Shown: positions 47,290 to 58,558 of the stretch, one piece after another
How the letters are laid out: each line of letters starts with the position of its first letter
Numbering within the stretch: the stretch's first letter is position 1
The notes under the pieces: model-generated
Told to the model about the DNA's origin: nothing
Seen by the model: only the letters and a program-made list of their open reading frames with translations
Databases searched by the model: none
Translations under genes and position numbers: made by a program
Assembly: GCA_949316495.1 (NCBI GenBank)
Contig: OX439005.1
Location: forward strand, 24,454,217 to 24,518,216
DNA from: Amphiduros pacificus
Taxonomy: Eukaryota > Annelida > Polychaeta > Phyllodocida > Hesionidae
DNA: 64,000 bases
Direction: 5' to 3'

Positions 47290-47908
47290 GATGGGGAAAG
47301 GAGTCTTGAAAGAAGGAGCTTCAAATATATATTATCAGCAGTATGTAAATGATAGCAATTCAAGTCAGACTGTATTGAAAAAGGCTGCCTCCGAACTGAA
47401 GGGAAAAGAACTATTTGTTATTGACGCAGTTAGAAATCTGGCAAACATTTATGAAATGGAAGATTCACACAGTGAGAGTTTATATTCAGGAAATATTCAG
47501 GAAATTGCAGATAAGCCATTTCGTTTAATTATGTTCACTCAATCCCAGTTGAAACTCTTTAAGAGCATAAGAAAAACTGGTGAGGGCACATTGTATTTTG
47601 ATGCAACAGGCAATGTAATTGCCAAACCAGAGACTGCTCAAAAGAGAATTTTATATTATGCACTTATGCGCTATGCCCAGGCCAAAACACCAGCAGTGCC
47701 TTTGTGTGAAATGTTGACTGAATCCCATGGAACTGTAAATATTACCTACTTCTTATCTCAGATAGCCATGGCCCTGAGGAAAGAAAATATTGCTGTGCCA
47801 TTGCGTGTTGGACTTTTCTTGTGCATGTATCCATGGGATTCTATCAGCATTTAACAAAGATATCATTTCATACTTAGAAAGAACATGGAAGTATACAAGA
47901 GGCAATAC

Positions 47909-48552
47909 TGTTACATATGGTTTGTTACCCTACTAGCGTATGGGGAATGTCTCCGTCGTTGGGGGAAGTGGACGGGGATCAGGCGTATGATACTCGCTGG
48001 CTGTGAACGGGGCCTTAACCCAGCTACCCTATCTACCTATATGAGTTGGGAGGCAATAAGGACTGCAGACACAGAGTATACAATGCACAAGGATCTCCTT
48101 TATTCCGTGCTGTATACACTAATCCGGCTAGGTCAGCATGGCAAAGAGCAAGGCATATGGAATACCTGAATGCATGATACTGATAAAGTAATGAGAATGC
48201 ATAAAACACCCAAGTCTATACAAGTGTGGCTGTCACGATGCTGAGTGTCGTGGATCTTCTAGGCAAGTGGATTCTGCTCCCTGAGTAGCAATTTCGGGGC
48301 CTTTTTAAGGGAAACTGAGCATCTGTGTGAGGGCTGCCTGCGTAGCATCTTCTCCTGCTTCGGGGCTGCGCATCTCCTGCCTGCGTGGCTTGGAGGATCA
48401 CGTCATCTCTATTCGGGGCGAGAAATGCGTCTCCTCGGCCTGCACTTGTTGGCCCCACGTAGCACTCAGTAACCTATATGGTTTCTTGCCAAAGATCGTG
48501 ATTGTCTATATTTGTTTATAAGAGTCTATAGGTAGGTAATCTATATCCTACA
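47909..48552. mobile_element. Solo LTR (retrotransposon fossil), 644 bp
   Basis: It begins TGTTACATATGG and ends CCTACA, with ATAC on both sides (47905-47908 and 48553-48556), the signature of a single LTR left after recombination. A second copy starts at 58144 and has been split by another element. The two differ by a few percent. The parent family is not identifiable from the LTR alone. Confidence 0.75.
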
Positions 48553-49190
48553 ATACATCAACAATGAAGCACAAAGTAGTTATTAGTTTGTGTGCAGCGC
48601 ACATGATGAAAAACATAACAATGTCATTGTTTCATGTCAAGGATAAAGGAAAGAAGGAACTGGCAGTCTACATATTTGCACAAATGATAGACAGCAAAAC
48701 ATTACAAGATGCTTGTACAATCTTGTGAACTTTTTCTAGCAGAAAAGCAAAGTGCCAAAACAAGGTCAAGTCTGGACATCTTGAAGAATAAAGTGTACCA
48801 GCCAGATGTGAATATAGCAGAAATTGGGGAAAATGCTGTCAATCAAGAAATTATTGTAAGTGTAGAGCCAACTGCTCCACTGAGGTCAAACTCTCCATTC
48901 ACACAAGTATTTCAGGAAATTTATGATAAAGTCCAAAGAAATATACTATTAGACAAAACCAATAATTTAGTTGATACCATGGACAATGTGAATTTGAGTG
49001 CAAAACATTCATAGATATCCTCCTGAAAAAATATGTGCACATTCTACCTCTTTGGACAGGAATAATGCTTGAAGAAAATGTGTCTCATGATACAAATGCT
49101 CCAGTTGAGAACTGGTTCCGCAAAAAATATGAAGTTTTACAGAAAAAAAAGAGACTTCCTTGCCCAGAATTCCTAAAATTAATGCATGTT

Positions 49191-49512
49191 GCTTTGTTAT
49201 TGTTTGTTTGGGGTTTTACATCACTTTCAACATTATTTCAGTTATTTCGTGATGAGACCTACTTGTAGCAGATATAGTGCTGCCTCACTGAATTGTCATG
49301 TCGCAGGTCCTTGACATGACAACCCACCCGGTCACAGATTTACAAGGACAACGTGTTAACCCTTTGGCACAGGCCTCAGCTTATGTGGGAAATTGTATCA
49401 TGAGTTCAATCCCGGCACGGCCGGGGTTCGAACCCACGACCTTTGGATCACCACAGAGGAACTGGTGCTAATAAGCTGGCGCCCTAACCAACTGCGCCAC
49501 GGCCCGTGGCCC
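49191..49512 (-). mobile_element. tRNA-derived SINE (type 1), copy 4, in the transposase region
   Basis: The minus-strand A box is GTGGCGCAGTTGGTTAGGGC and the B box GTGGGTTCGAACCCCGGCC. TAATGCATGTT is repeated at 49180-49190 and 49513-49523 as an 11-bp target duplication. Confidence 0.93.
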
Positions 49513-49630
49513 TAATGCATGTTTCATTAAAAGGCAGAGTGAATGCATACCATAGGGAAATGGTATCACTTAGGGCAGTGCAAAAAACTGCACCAAAACC
49601 CTTGAAGAAACATCCAGATTTTGCCACGGA

Positions 49631-49794
49631 AATGAGAGGTTAGATATTATTTAACCGAGGTTAGAGGTGAACAGAATCACGTCACCCTTAATGCCCAGCA
49701 TGAGGGCTGTTCATGCTCAGGTTTAACTCACCTGCCAGATGCCACCACAGGCCACCGGTCAGTGGTGGGTCAGTAGACATTCGAATTCTGTTCA
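49631..49794 (+). repeat. Ngaro split direct repeat A1
   Basis: This 164-bp direct repeat matches 56025-56188 with about one difference. It includes AACCGAGGTTAGAGGTGAAC and GTCAGTGGTGGGTCAGTAGA. It marks the left end of the element. Confidence 0.9.
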
Positions 49795-52700
49795 TGAGAG
49801 GTAGCAGACGTGTAGAAGAACTTTTAACGTGAGTTTTTATCTTGAACATTGAATGAACATTGTAACTAATGTGTACCGGTCGGGAGTCGCCTCGACAACA
49901 CAGCTCAGAGTGATCCTGTCGGGAGTCGCCCCGACAGCTCTACCCAGTGGCCTACATCCATCCCTCAGCCTCGATCATCCACGATGGCAGAGAAAACCTG
50001 CACTCACTGCGAACGCCCGATCAAGGGCCACCCAGGTCCGTTTGGGAAGAAACGTTGTGTAAACCAACCCCTCTGGATCGCAGAGGTGGAGAGACTCGAG
50101 GTAGAGGCCGATAGAGGCCTGGGAGAAGACCAGCCAGCCGGGCACGTTGAAGGTAGAATTCACCCTCTTTATGTACAAGATCACACCTCAATACAGGGGC
50201 AGGGTGTCTCCGCTACCTCTATGATCCCCGAGCAGCCAGAAGCACCGACAAGTGTCCCAGACACTCGGAACGTTATTTTATCAACGCTGAGAGAAATGCA
50301 GACTCAGATTCAAGCTCTAACAGCTGAACAAGCCAGGTACCGGCTGAAAAGCCCGCAGGGACCCCAACCGGCCATTCAACCGGCAGCTCAACCGGCAGCT
50401 CAACCAGGTACAGCAACTCGTGGAGCAAAACCCAAGCCAGGACGAGAACAGTCAAAGGTAACATGTATGACATTTCTAATGATATGAACAATTTGCAATG
50501 TGACCACGACCAGGGGGCTGAGGCCGCTGGAGCCTCAGTCATGCACACATAGGCCTTGACCGACAGCACGTTCCACCCCGCCGGCAGTTTCACCCAAATA
50601 GGCGACCTGGCAAGGTACCAGGTACAAGGAAGACCTTATGGAAGACTTGCTATGCAAGGTTGCTAATGTACTGGACAAGACCCTCAGGGCAGCCCTCAGG
50701 GGGGAGTACGTCCAGTTAGAGGACGTGCATTGGTGGCACCATAGTGTCCATAGTCACAATGGTATATCCATGTTCCCTCGTGAATTTGACCCTGAGACAT
50801 CTGAAATCCTATTTACAGATGCCTCAGATTACGCATGTGGGCTATACTACAACTCATCTTGGTCAATACTCACCTTCGACGGCGACAATGCCTGGTTGGC
50901 TCCCCAGTCGATAGCCTGGAAAGAACTGTACACCGTAGTTTTAGCTATAGCTACTTTTGGCCAATGCATATACGGTAAACAGCTTCTGATGAACATTGAT
51001 AACCTCGGTGTGTGCTACTGCGCTAACGCAGGACGCTCAAAAGAGCCCAAGATGATGGGGCTGATACGCGTTTTATATCATTATGTAACCACATACCATA
51101 TCCAATACCAGGCCATTCACCTCTATTCAGCTGACAACTCAACGGCGGATGCACTGAGTAGACTTGACTTTGTCCGTTTCCGGACACTAAACCCTGGCAG
51201 TGAGCCACATATGACTCTACCAGCCACAATACCGATAGATGTAATTATAGCAAATAATAACACAACTTATATGTATTATATGTACTGAACGTAGTATTCA
51301 ATGTACGGAATCTATTAGCACCACACATATGACTGTGGTTAATTTATATGTCTATCACAATGTATGTATGTAGCTAATAATAACAGGTATTTAAATGTAA
51401 AACCTCAGGTGGCGCTGACCACTTAATTACTTAGTCTCTCCTGAACGTTTCCAGGACTCCATCCATGTCGGTACAGACCTCAGGAACGTTTCAGGGAGCT
51501 ATGCCGAAGCAGACAACCCAGCGCCGATGCCGGGCTTGTGGGGAACCCATGAAGGGCCATGCCGGCCCATCTGGGTTAGGGGTGTGTCAGGACCCTCCCT
51601 GAGCACCCATGCCTGGGGGCTCGGGGGAAGACAGCCAGTCCGAGTCCAGGACCCGATCCGTGTCCAGGATCCTCCACCTCCAGCCAGGGGTGAGTGCAGC
51701 CAGCCCAGGCTAAGTCAGACAAACCAGTTCCTGGACGATTGCAGCAGGCTGACGGCACCCGGGACCATGGAAAACGGACAGGCCACGGACAGCACGGACA
51801 AGAAACTGGCCACGCTGTGCGAGAATATGGAAGATGCGCAACATGATGGAATCCCACATGGCATTATCCAATGCTATAGGCGGCAGAAGTGTGAGTAATG
51901 TTATGCCACAGACTGTAGATAATTTTTTGCCACAGACTGTGCCGGCTGGTCGCACGGCAGGAGCAGTGGTAGGAATCGCTCACCCGGCTGCCCCTTGGCA
52001 CCTGCCTTGTTTGCCTTGGCAACCAACCCCTTATATACAGGCCCCAGGTCAACCCACGCCACTTGCAGGAGGGATAGCAGGCCTGAGGAGTGTCCCACAT
52101 GACACAGACTGGAGCGGACTTTGCCGGGACAAAACCATTTCTGAAAGGACCATTAAAAGTGCTGTACTTGGTGAGTACATTCAGATTCAAGACTTTCTTC
52201 ATAACATGGTCATAGACAATGATAGCTCACTAGATGTACAATCATATATTGATAGCTCAGGAGACATTAAGTACAAACGCAGGTCACAGCGCAGGAAGAT
52301 GTATGATCTAAAAACCTGGTTGGAAGCATGGGCCTGTTATGAGAGGATTATGGTTCACACTCATGGTCTCTATTTATATGATCAAATGTCAGACTACAAA
52401 GCTCTAGTAATCGATTGGGACTCTAAGTATACATGGTCAAATATTGCCATATTAGACATGCGTCATAGAATGGCTCTCTCAAGGGCATCCGTGGATTTTG
52501 CCCAGGTATTCCCCCATTTAGTGCTTTCTATACTTGATGCTACAGCAGTCAAGGTGAACGCCCCGAGGTGTCCGCGGTGTAAAAGTTATTACCACTTTCG
52601 CACTTCTGACTGCCCCTTTCCCACCTCGGCGTCGTCGCCCCAGGGGCAGGCGGCGCGGGAAACAGGACAAAGACCAAAGCAAGCACCAGGTGGGGAAGTC

Positions 52701-54597
52701 TGCAACAACTTTAACCTTCTCAAATGTACATTCAAAAACTGTCATAGACAACACATATGCAGACAATGCAACGGACCATTACCATTTGAGCTGTGCATTA
52801 AACAAGGAAAGTGTGCTTCATCATCCGTCAAACACGTTTCTGTCACCTGAATATTGGAAACAGGGCTTAGTTGACTACCCAGATCGTGAATTTGCCGACA
52901 AACTGTATAACAGGGCTTTAAATGGGGTCAAAATAGGATTTACTGGGGACAACACATGTTCTGTCAAATCTAAAAATTGGCCATCAAGCTCTATACACCA
53001 TGGTAATGTAAATGACTTTGTTAAAAAAAACCTTGCATTAGGCAGGATTGAGGGACCTTTGGATAACCCCCCTCCTAACTTTAGGGTATCCCCACTAGGG
53101 GCTTTTCTTAAAAAGAAGTCGATCAAAGCGAGAGTCATTCATGATTTCGGCCTCCAGGTAAGTCATTCATGATCCTGGCCTCCAGGTAATTCAGTAAATG
53201 ATGGGATTAATAGCGAGCTTTATTCACTCAAATATGCCACAGTGCTCGATGCAGTCAGGATTATTCAGAATTACGACGCCCCCTGGATGGGTAAAACTGA
53301 CCTAGCAGCAGCTTTTCAGAGTGTTAAAGTGTCCCCTGGTGACAGGCACTTGCTGGGATTTGCATGGCCTGACTCCACCGGGAGTGAAAGGTATTACCAA
53401 ATGTCTTGTTTACCATTTGGTCTGACCAGCGCACCGAGACTTTTTGATGACTTTGCCATAGGATTAGAATACATGTATAAAAATAAAGGTGCTGCTGACA
53501 GCATCCATTATTTGGATGACATCCTGACGGTGTCGCCCTCTATAGTTGGATGTAAGAACTCACTTGACACAATAGTTAGGACTTGCAAGGAAGCAGGGTT
53601 TCAGATACAGGAGGAAAAAACTGTAGGTCCCTCCAAAAGACTTGAGTTTTTGGGGATAGTTATTGACACAGTTAAACAACAACTCAGTATCTCTGATGAA
53701 CGCATAGAGGATATTCAGTGTGATCTAGAGACACTCTATAACAGGCAGTATGTCACAAAGCAAGAGCTGTTATCACTAACAGGAAAACTCATTTTTTGTT
53801 CAAAAGTTGTACAGGACGGCGTTCTCTTTACATTTGGCAAAGCGAGCCACTCACACCATAGGATAAGATTGACTCGTGAAGCCAGGAGGGACATGGAATG
53901 GTGATGACAATGCCTATCCTTACATAATGGGGTATGCTGGTTCCCCACCGAATGGTGCATGTCCTCGGCAGAAATCTTGTTTACAGATGCATCAGATATT
54001 GGAATAGGTATCTCATACAGGGACTCATGGACTATGGTTGAGTTCACAGGTGAGAACAAATGGATGTGTGAAATGACTATAGCATGGAGAGAACTTGCAG
54101 CTGTTGTTATGGCAATTGCCACCTATGGCTGCAGACTCGCGAAATGCAAGGTTGCAATGAATATTGACAACATGGCAGTATGTTATAGTGCATCAACAAT
54201 GCCAAATCCAAGGATCCTGACCTCATGAACCTAGTCAGATCACTTTACCTGTATACTAGTATATTCCACATAGACTATAAAGCCATTCACATTGGGACAT
54301 ATTACAATGCATCAGCTGATGCCTTAAGTCGGCTTGACATGCCCAGGTTTAGGCATCTCAACCCTGACAGTGATAGAGACATGACAATAGCCATGCCCAT
54401 CATGTATGACTTCTAATCAATAGCTATTGTATATCTACTGTGTATAAATCTGTTATTATAAAGTTATGTGGTAAAACCTGTATAAAACCATCAAAATACA
54501 ATGTATCATGTATAAATTAAATTTATGCCATTTCTGTTTATATAAATCACATAGTGTATATATCACCCTAATGATTGCCTCGTAATGTGAAATTTGT

Positions 54598-54682
54598 AAC
54601 AACGTTTGTATAACGTCACACGTTTGCATAACGTCACACGTTTGTGCAACGTCCAGTGTTTGAATAACGTCTTGTTTTTATG
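54598..54682 (+). repeat. Short tandem repeat before the recombinase region of the Ngaro fossil
   Basis: Four or five degenerate units of about 18-20 bp are built on ATAACGTCACACGTTTG. They lie between the RNase H and recombinase parts. A spacer or regulatory role is possible but unproven. Confidence 0.8.
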
Positions 54683-55729
54683 TACTCGCTTAGCCAACAT
54701 GGCTAACCCTCTCTGGGCTTTGTAGGTTTGGATGCGACGGTCGCCAGATTGGTGCAGGACGGCCTGCTAGCCAATACCAGAAAAACCTACAGCTCAGCCC
54801 AGAAACAGTTTCTTTGCTTCTGTGCAACATTTAGCTTCTCCCCACTACCGGCTAGTGAGGAAACCATTTTAAGATACTTAGCACACCTTAGCAGCTCAGG
54901 TAAGCAGGGTCGCCCGGTAGCTCCCGCCACTTGTTGTGTGTACCTATCTGCAATCAGGTCCCTGCACGTTATCCACGGGTACCCAGTCCCCCCAACCAAT
55001 ACCCCTAGGGTCAGGCTCGCTTTAAAAGCCATCACACATATGTCTCCAGCTCGGCCAAAGAAAAGCCCCATTGATTTTAACTTACTGTGTGCCATGTACG
55101 ATCTTCTACCTAGTGACTACATGGGCTCTCTGCGGTGAGCTGCTCTCGCTTTGGGTTATTTTGGCTGCCTGAGGGGAGCGGAATACTTTGGGGTAGACCA
55201 ACCTAGGGGCAAGGCCTGGCTTGTGGCTCCCCCTATGGTCTCCCAGGTATCATTCCGTCTCTCCAAGGGCTCCAGGTATCTGAAGCTTGTGGTAGCTCGC
55301 TCCAAAATCTTGTCCAAGGGATTCACTAAGAAGATCGGCTGCTCATCTCACAGGGTCTGTGCCGTCTGTAGGGTCTGGGACTACCTGGCTATCCGTGCCA
55401 GCGTAGCCCCCATCAACCCTCAGGCCCCCCTATTTGCCTACAGGGATGGGTCCCCAGTTCTCAAGTTTGCCTTTAATAGGACCATTCATGACCTAGCAAA
55501 TCAGCTAGGTCTACCGCCTAGTGACTACACCAGTCACAGCTTCAGGAGTCCAACGCCTGGAGTGCCCCTGAGGTGGCAGCACTAGGCGGCTGGAAATCCC
55601 AGGCATACCTGGGCTACATTCATACAACCCCAGACCAGGAGATCAACCTAGCAAAAAGGCTCATCTCCGCTTAACCTTGGCCTTAGTCAAATGCCTATAC
55701 ATTTGTCTATGGGATAATGGCCAAGCCAG

Positions 55730-55884
55730 CTGACAACTGTTACAGTGGATCCAGTTGTCAGTCTGTATATATATGTGTTTATTATGTATTGTTTTGATAT
55801 TTGATTGATTGAGTATACTATGTCCCGAGGTCGGTTGACTGCTGCAATTGTTACAGTGGATCCAATTGCAGCAGCACAGTCAAC
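55730..55884 (+). repeat. Twin hairpins with an identical 12-nt loop near the Ngaro 3' end
   Basis: Hairpin 1 pairs CTGACAACTG (55730-55739) with CAGTTGTCAG (55752-55761). Hairpin 2 pairs GTTGACTGCTGCAATTG (55834-55850) with the segment 55863-55884, with a 5-nt bulge. Both loops are TTACAGTGGATC. The stems differ in sequence and length. Confidence 0.85.
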
Positions 55885-55983
55885 ATTCTCCAGAATGTTT
55901 GGTGGTAGGCAGATTTATTTGTAAGTAGGTTTTTCAAATAAATCATTTATATGCAACTTTATATTTACCGAGTCGTCTTACTT

Positions 55984-56512
55984 TAATAAAGCATAATTCC
56001 ACAAATTAGTATGTTTCTCTCTCTAATGAGAGGTTAGATATTATTTAACCGAGGTTAGAGGTGAACAGAATCACGTCACCCTTAATGCCCAGCATGAGGG
56101 CTGTTCATGCTCAGGTTTAACTCACCTGCCAGATGCCACCACAGACCACCGGTCAGTGGTGGGTCAGTAGACATTCGAATTCTGTTCACCTCCAACCCGC
56201 CCTACTTCTATGAATTAAATGTATTATGGGTTTTGGGTTTCCATGCCAAGTTTTTCACCATTATTCACTATTTGTTACATTGTAACATGTATCTGTTACC
56301 ATGTCCTGTTACATGCCACGGTTAATCGGCATTTAACTACTGTATTCAGGCTCCTAGCCGTCGAGTAACAAAACCTAGTGGATTAAGAGATGTTTTGTAT
56401 TAATGATTGATTATGTGCTTGGTGTGCGGTGTGTTTGTGATTTACACCCGTGCTTTATGTTAATAAAGCATAATTCCACAAATTAGTATATGTGTGTCGT
56501 TCTCTCTCTAAG
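55984..56512 (+). repeat. Ngaro B1-A2-B2 terminal repeat block
   Basis: B1 (55984-56026) and B2 (56460-56512) share TAATAAAGCATAATTCCACA, then AATTAGTAT and a terminal CTCTCTCTAA; B2 has a short extra GTGTGTCG segment. A2 sits directly after B1. An AATAAA polyadenylation signal occurs in both B copies. B2 marks the right edge, after which the host USP exon begins. Confidence 0.85.
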
Positions 56513-56727
56513 GTGGAATAAACGTTCAGAAACAAAAGAAAATCTATCAAGGAGTAAATATTTCAATTCCCCCTCCCAGCTCAGGACACCAAGAAAGACT
56601 GCTTCTATTCCAATTTCAGCTAAAAGGGGACATCCCTTGAGGCGAGGGATACACAATATTGGACAATCTTGTTGGTTGAATTCTTCTGTCCAAGCATTGG
56701 TATCATCTGGCATATTGGAAGGAATTG
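56513..56727 (+). CDS. Ubiquitin-specific protease (C19) catalytic-Cys exon
   Basis: The exon reads RWNKRSETKENLSRS, then a basic/Pro-rich stretch, then GIHNIGQSCWLNSSVQALVS, the USP Cys box (family consensus GLxNxGNTCYLNSxLQ.L). The catalytic Cys and the Asn five residues before it, which shapes the oxyanion hole, are both present. A donor, GTAAGT, follows at 56728 in phase 1. Its left border is the Ngaro insertion, and the transposase frame before the insertion (ending DFATEM) is directly compatible with it. The His/Asp part of the protease is not visible in the window. This is either the protease domain of the same transposon-derived protein or a separate USP gene whose 5' part was disrupted. 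Confidence 0.8.
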
Positions 56728-57081
56728 GTAAGTTAGTTATATGGCAATTGTATTACCATAATGTGATATTTGTCTCTTAATAATGATGTCTGTACTTCAA
56801 TAAATAAATTGATAAATCATTGATTAGGGATATCTAATAATTAATAACAACCACCATTTGTCTTGATTTAAAAAACACCTCTTAGCCTCACTGAAGTCCA
56901 AGTTGATTTGTCATAATCTATTATCTCTACACTGTGTACATGAAGTATAACTATTTTGTTTATGAATATATTATGATGGATTGCTAACTTCAAAAACACT
57001 TTGAGGCTGCTCTTGTAAAGGAGGTCACCCAATATTTGTCAAGGGTGTGGATATATAAATTGAGGACACATTGTTTTATAG

Positions 57082-57174
57082 GATGAAGAAGGAGAGATAG
57101 TTATGTCCCTCCTTATGTTGAAAGAAGAATTAAAGTCAGATGGTAAAGGATCTGTTGATCCCAGTGCTCTCATG
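57082..57174 (+). CDS. Probable next USP exon
   Basis: After an acceptor TTTTATAG, 31 codons read DEEGEIVMSLLMLKEELKSD and then GKGSVDPSALM. A GTGAGT donor follows at 57175. This resembles the helical stretch after the USP Cys box. The phase (0) does not match the phase 1 end of the preceding exon, so another exon in between is missed or the copy is damaged. Confidence 0.55.
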
Positions 57175-58143
57175 GTGAGTAATAAATTAATTTAAGAAAT
57201 GAGTTTTAAAGCGATTTGTTTAATCCAATTCAGATATTTATTTCATTTGTTAAAAATAATTCAAGAAATATATATTATGATATAATTAGCAAATATATAT
57301 GTCAGTAAAATAGTAAAATTTGGATTTTCTTCAGATCTTTTGATTTTTGCTGTTAAGGTCACAAATAGTTATCGTGTTTCTACTAATATCTTCTGAAAAA
57401 TTACATCAGGGGGTAGATTTTTATTTTTATTTTATTTGTTTATTTTATCATTAAAAACAAATGTTCAAATATATTAAAAATGGATAAATGAAATTATAGA
57501 TGGGAATTATGGCTATTAATTGTTAATACTTATTTTTTAAGAAGTGTCAGTTGAGGAGGGATGCAATCTCTCATTTGGGCAGCTATCCGTCACTGTTGTA
57601 ACTGTCTCATATTTCACATTTAGAGTAATTCTGACATCAAATAAGTGAATAATAAACTATTCATAGTGTGTATATGGTGGAACCCATTACACAAACTGGC
57701 AAAATAAAGCTGAGCTGAGACTGCTTTAATGTCAGCATTTTCCACCAGAGGGTGAACAAAGATCGAAATCTCACTTTTATGCCTCAAACATCATTTTTTT
57801 AAAAAGAATTTCAGATCTTAACACACTTCCTTTCTGATCACATTCATGCTTTTTTTATATATGTCTATGTACTAATTTATTATCATTCTTGAATTAGTTA
57901 TTGAGGTTAAATATTTTTACATTATTTTAGCCTTTTATAACCTATTTCCAGTTATTTATGACATTTTGTCATTGACTAGTTTATCAATTTTTTATTGCGT
58001 AGCAATTTATCATATCATCATATATTATATATGATCCTCTAGAACTGCATTTTAACGAGATTTTTGCATAATTTTATCAAAGGAAGGTGTCCCAGTTTAA
58101 GATTGCATAACAAGGACCAATTCAAATTTGAGGGCACAAATAT
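57175..58143. other. Intron or flank of the USP region, nothing else seen
   Basis: AT-rich DNA without further USP exons (no His box) or repeats that I can place. It ends at the left border of the LTR fragment. Confidence 0.45.
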
Positions 58144-58458
58144 TGTTACGTATGGTTTGTAACCCTACTGGTGTATGGGGAATGTCTCCGTCGTTGGGGT
58201 GTGTGGATGGGGATCAGAGATATGATACTCGCTGGCTGTGAATGGGGCTCTTAACCTAGCTACCCTATCTGTGAGTTGGTAGGTAATAAGGACTGAAGAC
58301 ACAGAGTATACAATGCACAAGGATCTCCTTTATTCGGTGCTGTATACACTAGTCTAGCTAGGTCGGCATGGCAAAGAGCGAGGCATATGAAATACCTGAA
58401 TGCATGATACTGACAAAGTCCTGAGGATGCATAAAACACCCAAGTCTATACAAGTGTG
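58144..58458. mobile_element. Left part of a second LTR copy (retrotransposon fossil)
   Basis: It aligns with 47909-48232 of the solo LTR, from TGTTACGTATGG to ATACAAGTGTG. The rest of the same copy resumes at 63722, after the gypsy insertion. Divergence from the solo LTR is a few percent. Confidence 0.85.
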
Positions 58459-58558
58459 TGTAATGGATAACACCAGATCGTGCAGTTGCTAAGTGCTTTA
58501 TTGATAGAAACACGCGATCCACGAGATGCGGACGCACCAGTCACATTTGAACATTACA
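58459..58558 (-). repeat. Gypsy 3' LTR
   Basis: A 100-bp terminal repeat, about 98% identical to 63622-63721. A purine-rich tract (GAAGGGGGAGA on the minus strand) adjoins it on the inner side. Confidence 0.92.

Larger units (their letters stand above)
47237..49626 (+). pseudogene. MULE-like DDE transposase core
   Basis: Motifs of the mutator-like transposase fold appear in order. GEGTLYFDATGNVIAKP contains the first catalytic Asp (about 47580-47630). The block V-L-D-F-S-C-A-C-I-H-G near 47810 has the second Asp. VISLCAAHMMKNI (about 48575-48615) matches the conserved Cys/His region. LPLWTGIMLEENVSHD, then TNAPVENWFRKK (about 49045-49130), carries the presumed catalytic Glu. KILYYALMRYAQAKTP-type sequence after the first Asp is also typical of the metazoan family. 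The core is broken by a solo LTR and a SINE and shifts frame several times, so it is decayed. The assignment rests on motif memory of MULE/FB-NOF-like proteins. Confidence 0.6.
49631..56512 (+). mobile_element. Ngaro-type tyrosine-recombinase retrotransposon fossil with a partial relative at its 5' side
   Basis: The ends form split direct repeats, the layout known for Ngaro: A1 (49631-49794), coding body, B1 (55984-56026), A2 (56025-56188), B2 (56460-56512). Parts in order are a zinc-ribbon ORF1-like block (49984-50490), an RNase H-like block (50638-51290), a second zinc-ribbon block and gag-like region (51470-52850), reverse transcriptase (about 52870-53900, with the YLDD motif), RNase H (53959-54416) and tyrosine recombinase (54728-55670). 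The doubled zinc-ribbon and RNase H parts show that two related copies are joined. A1 and A2 differ at about one position in 164, so the insertion is recent, yet the coding body is broken in several places. It lies inside the transposase/USP gene. Confidence 0.85.
45279..57174 (+). mobile_element. Decayed MULE-like transposase plus USP protease gene, interrupted by four younger insertions
   Basis: Plus-strand coding pieces form one co-oriented series. They are an acidic repeat-rich region (45459-47289), a DDE transposase core (47237-49626) and a USP-type cysteine protease exon (56513-56727) followed by a further exon (57082-57174). At least four frame changes occur between the pieces, near 47285, 47820, 48725 and 49015, so this copy is probably not functional. 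It is interrupted by SINEs (45828-46128, 49191-49512), a solo LTR (47909-48552) and a Ngaro element (49631-56512). On each side of the SINEs the same series resumes. I found no terminal inverted repeats, so it may be a DNA transposon or a host gene derived from one. Confidence 0.7.

Noticed and set aside
48216-48458. Minus-strand frame in the solo LTR, repeated at 63717-63899
   Set aside because: Both copies lie inside LTR sequence and share it because of the repeat; there is no evidence of a protein.
51023-52202. Long minus-strand frames at 51023-52202
   Set aside because: They lie antisense to the Ngaro coding body and show no domain.
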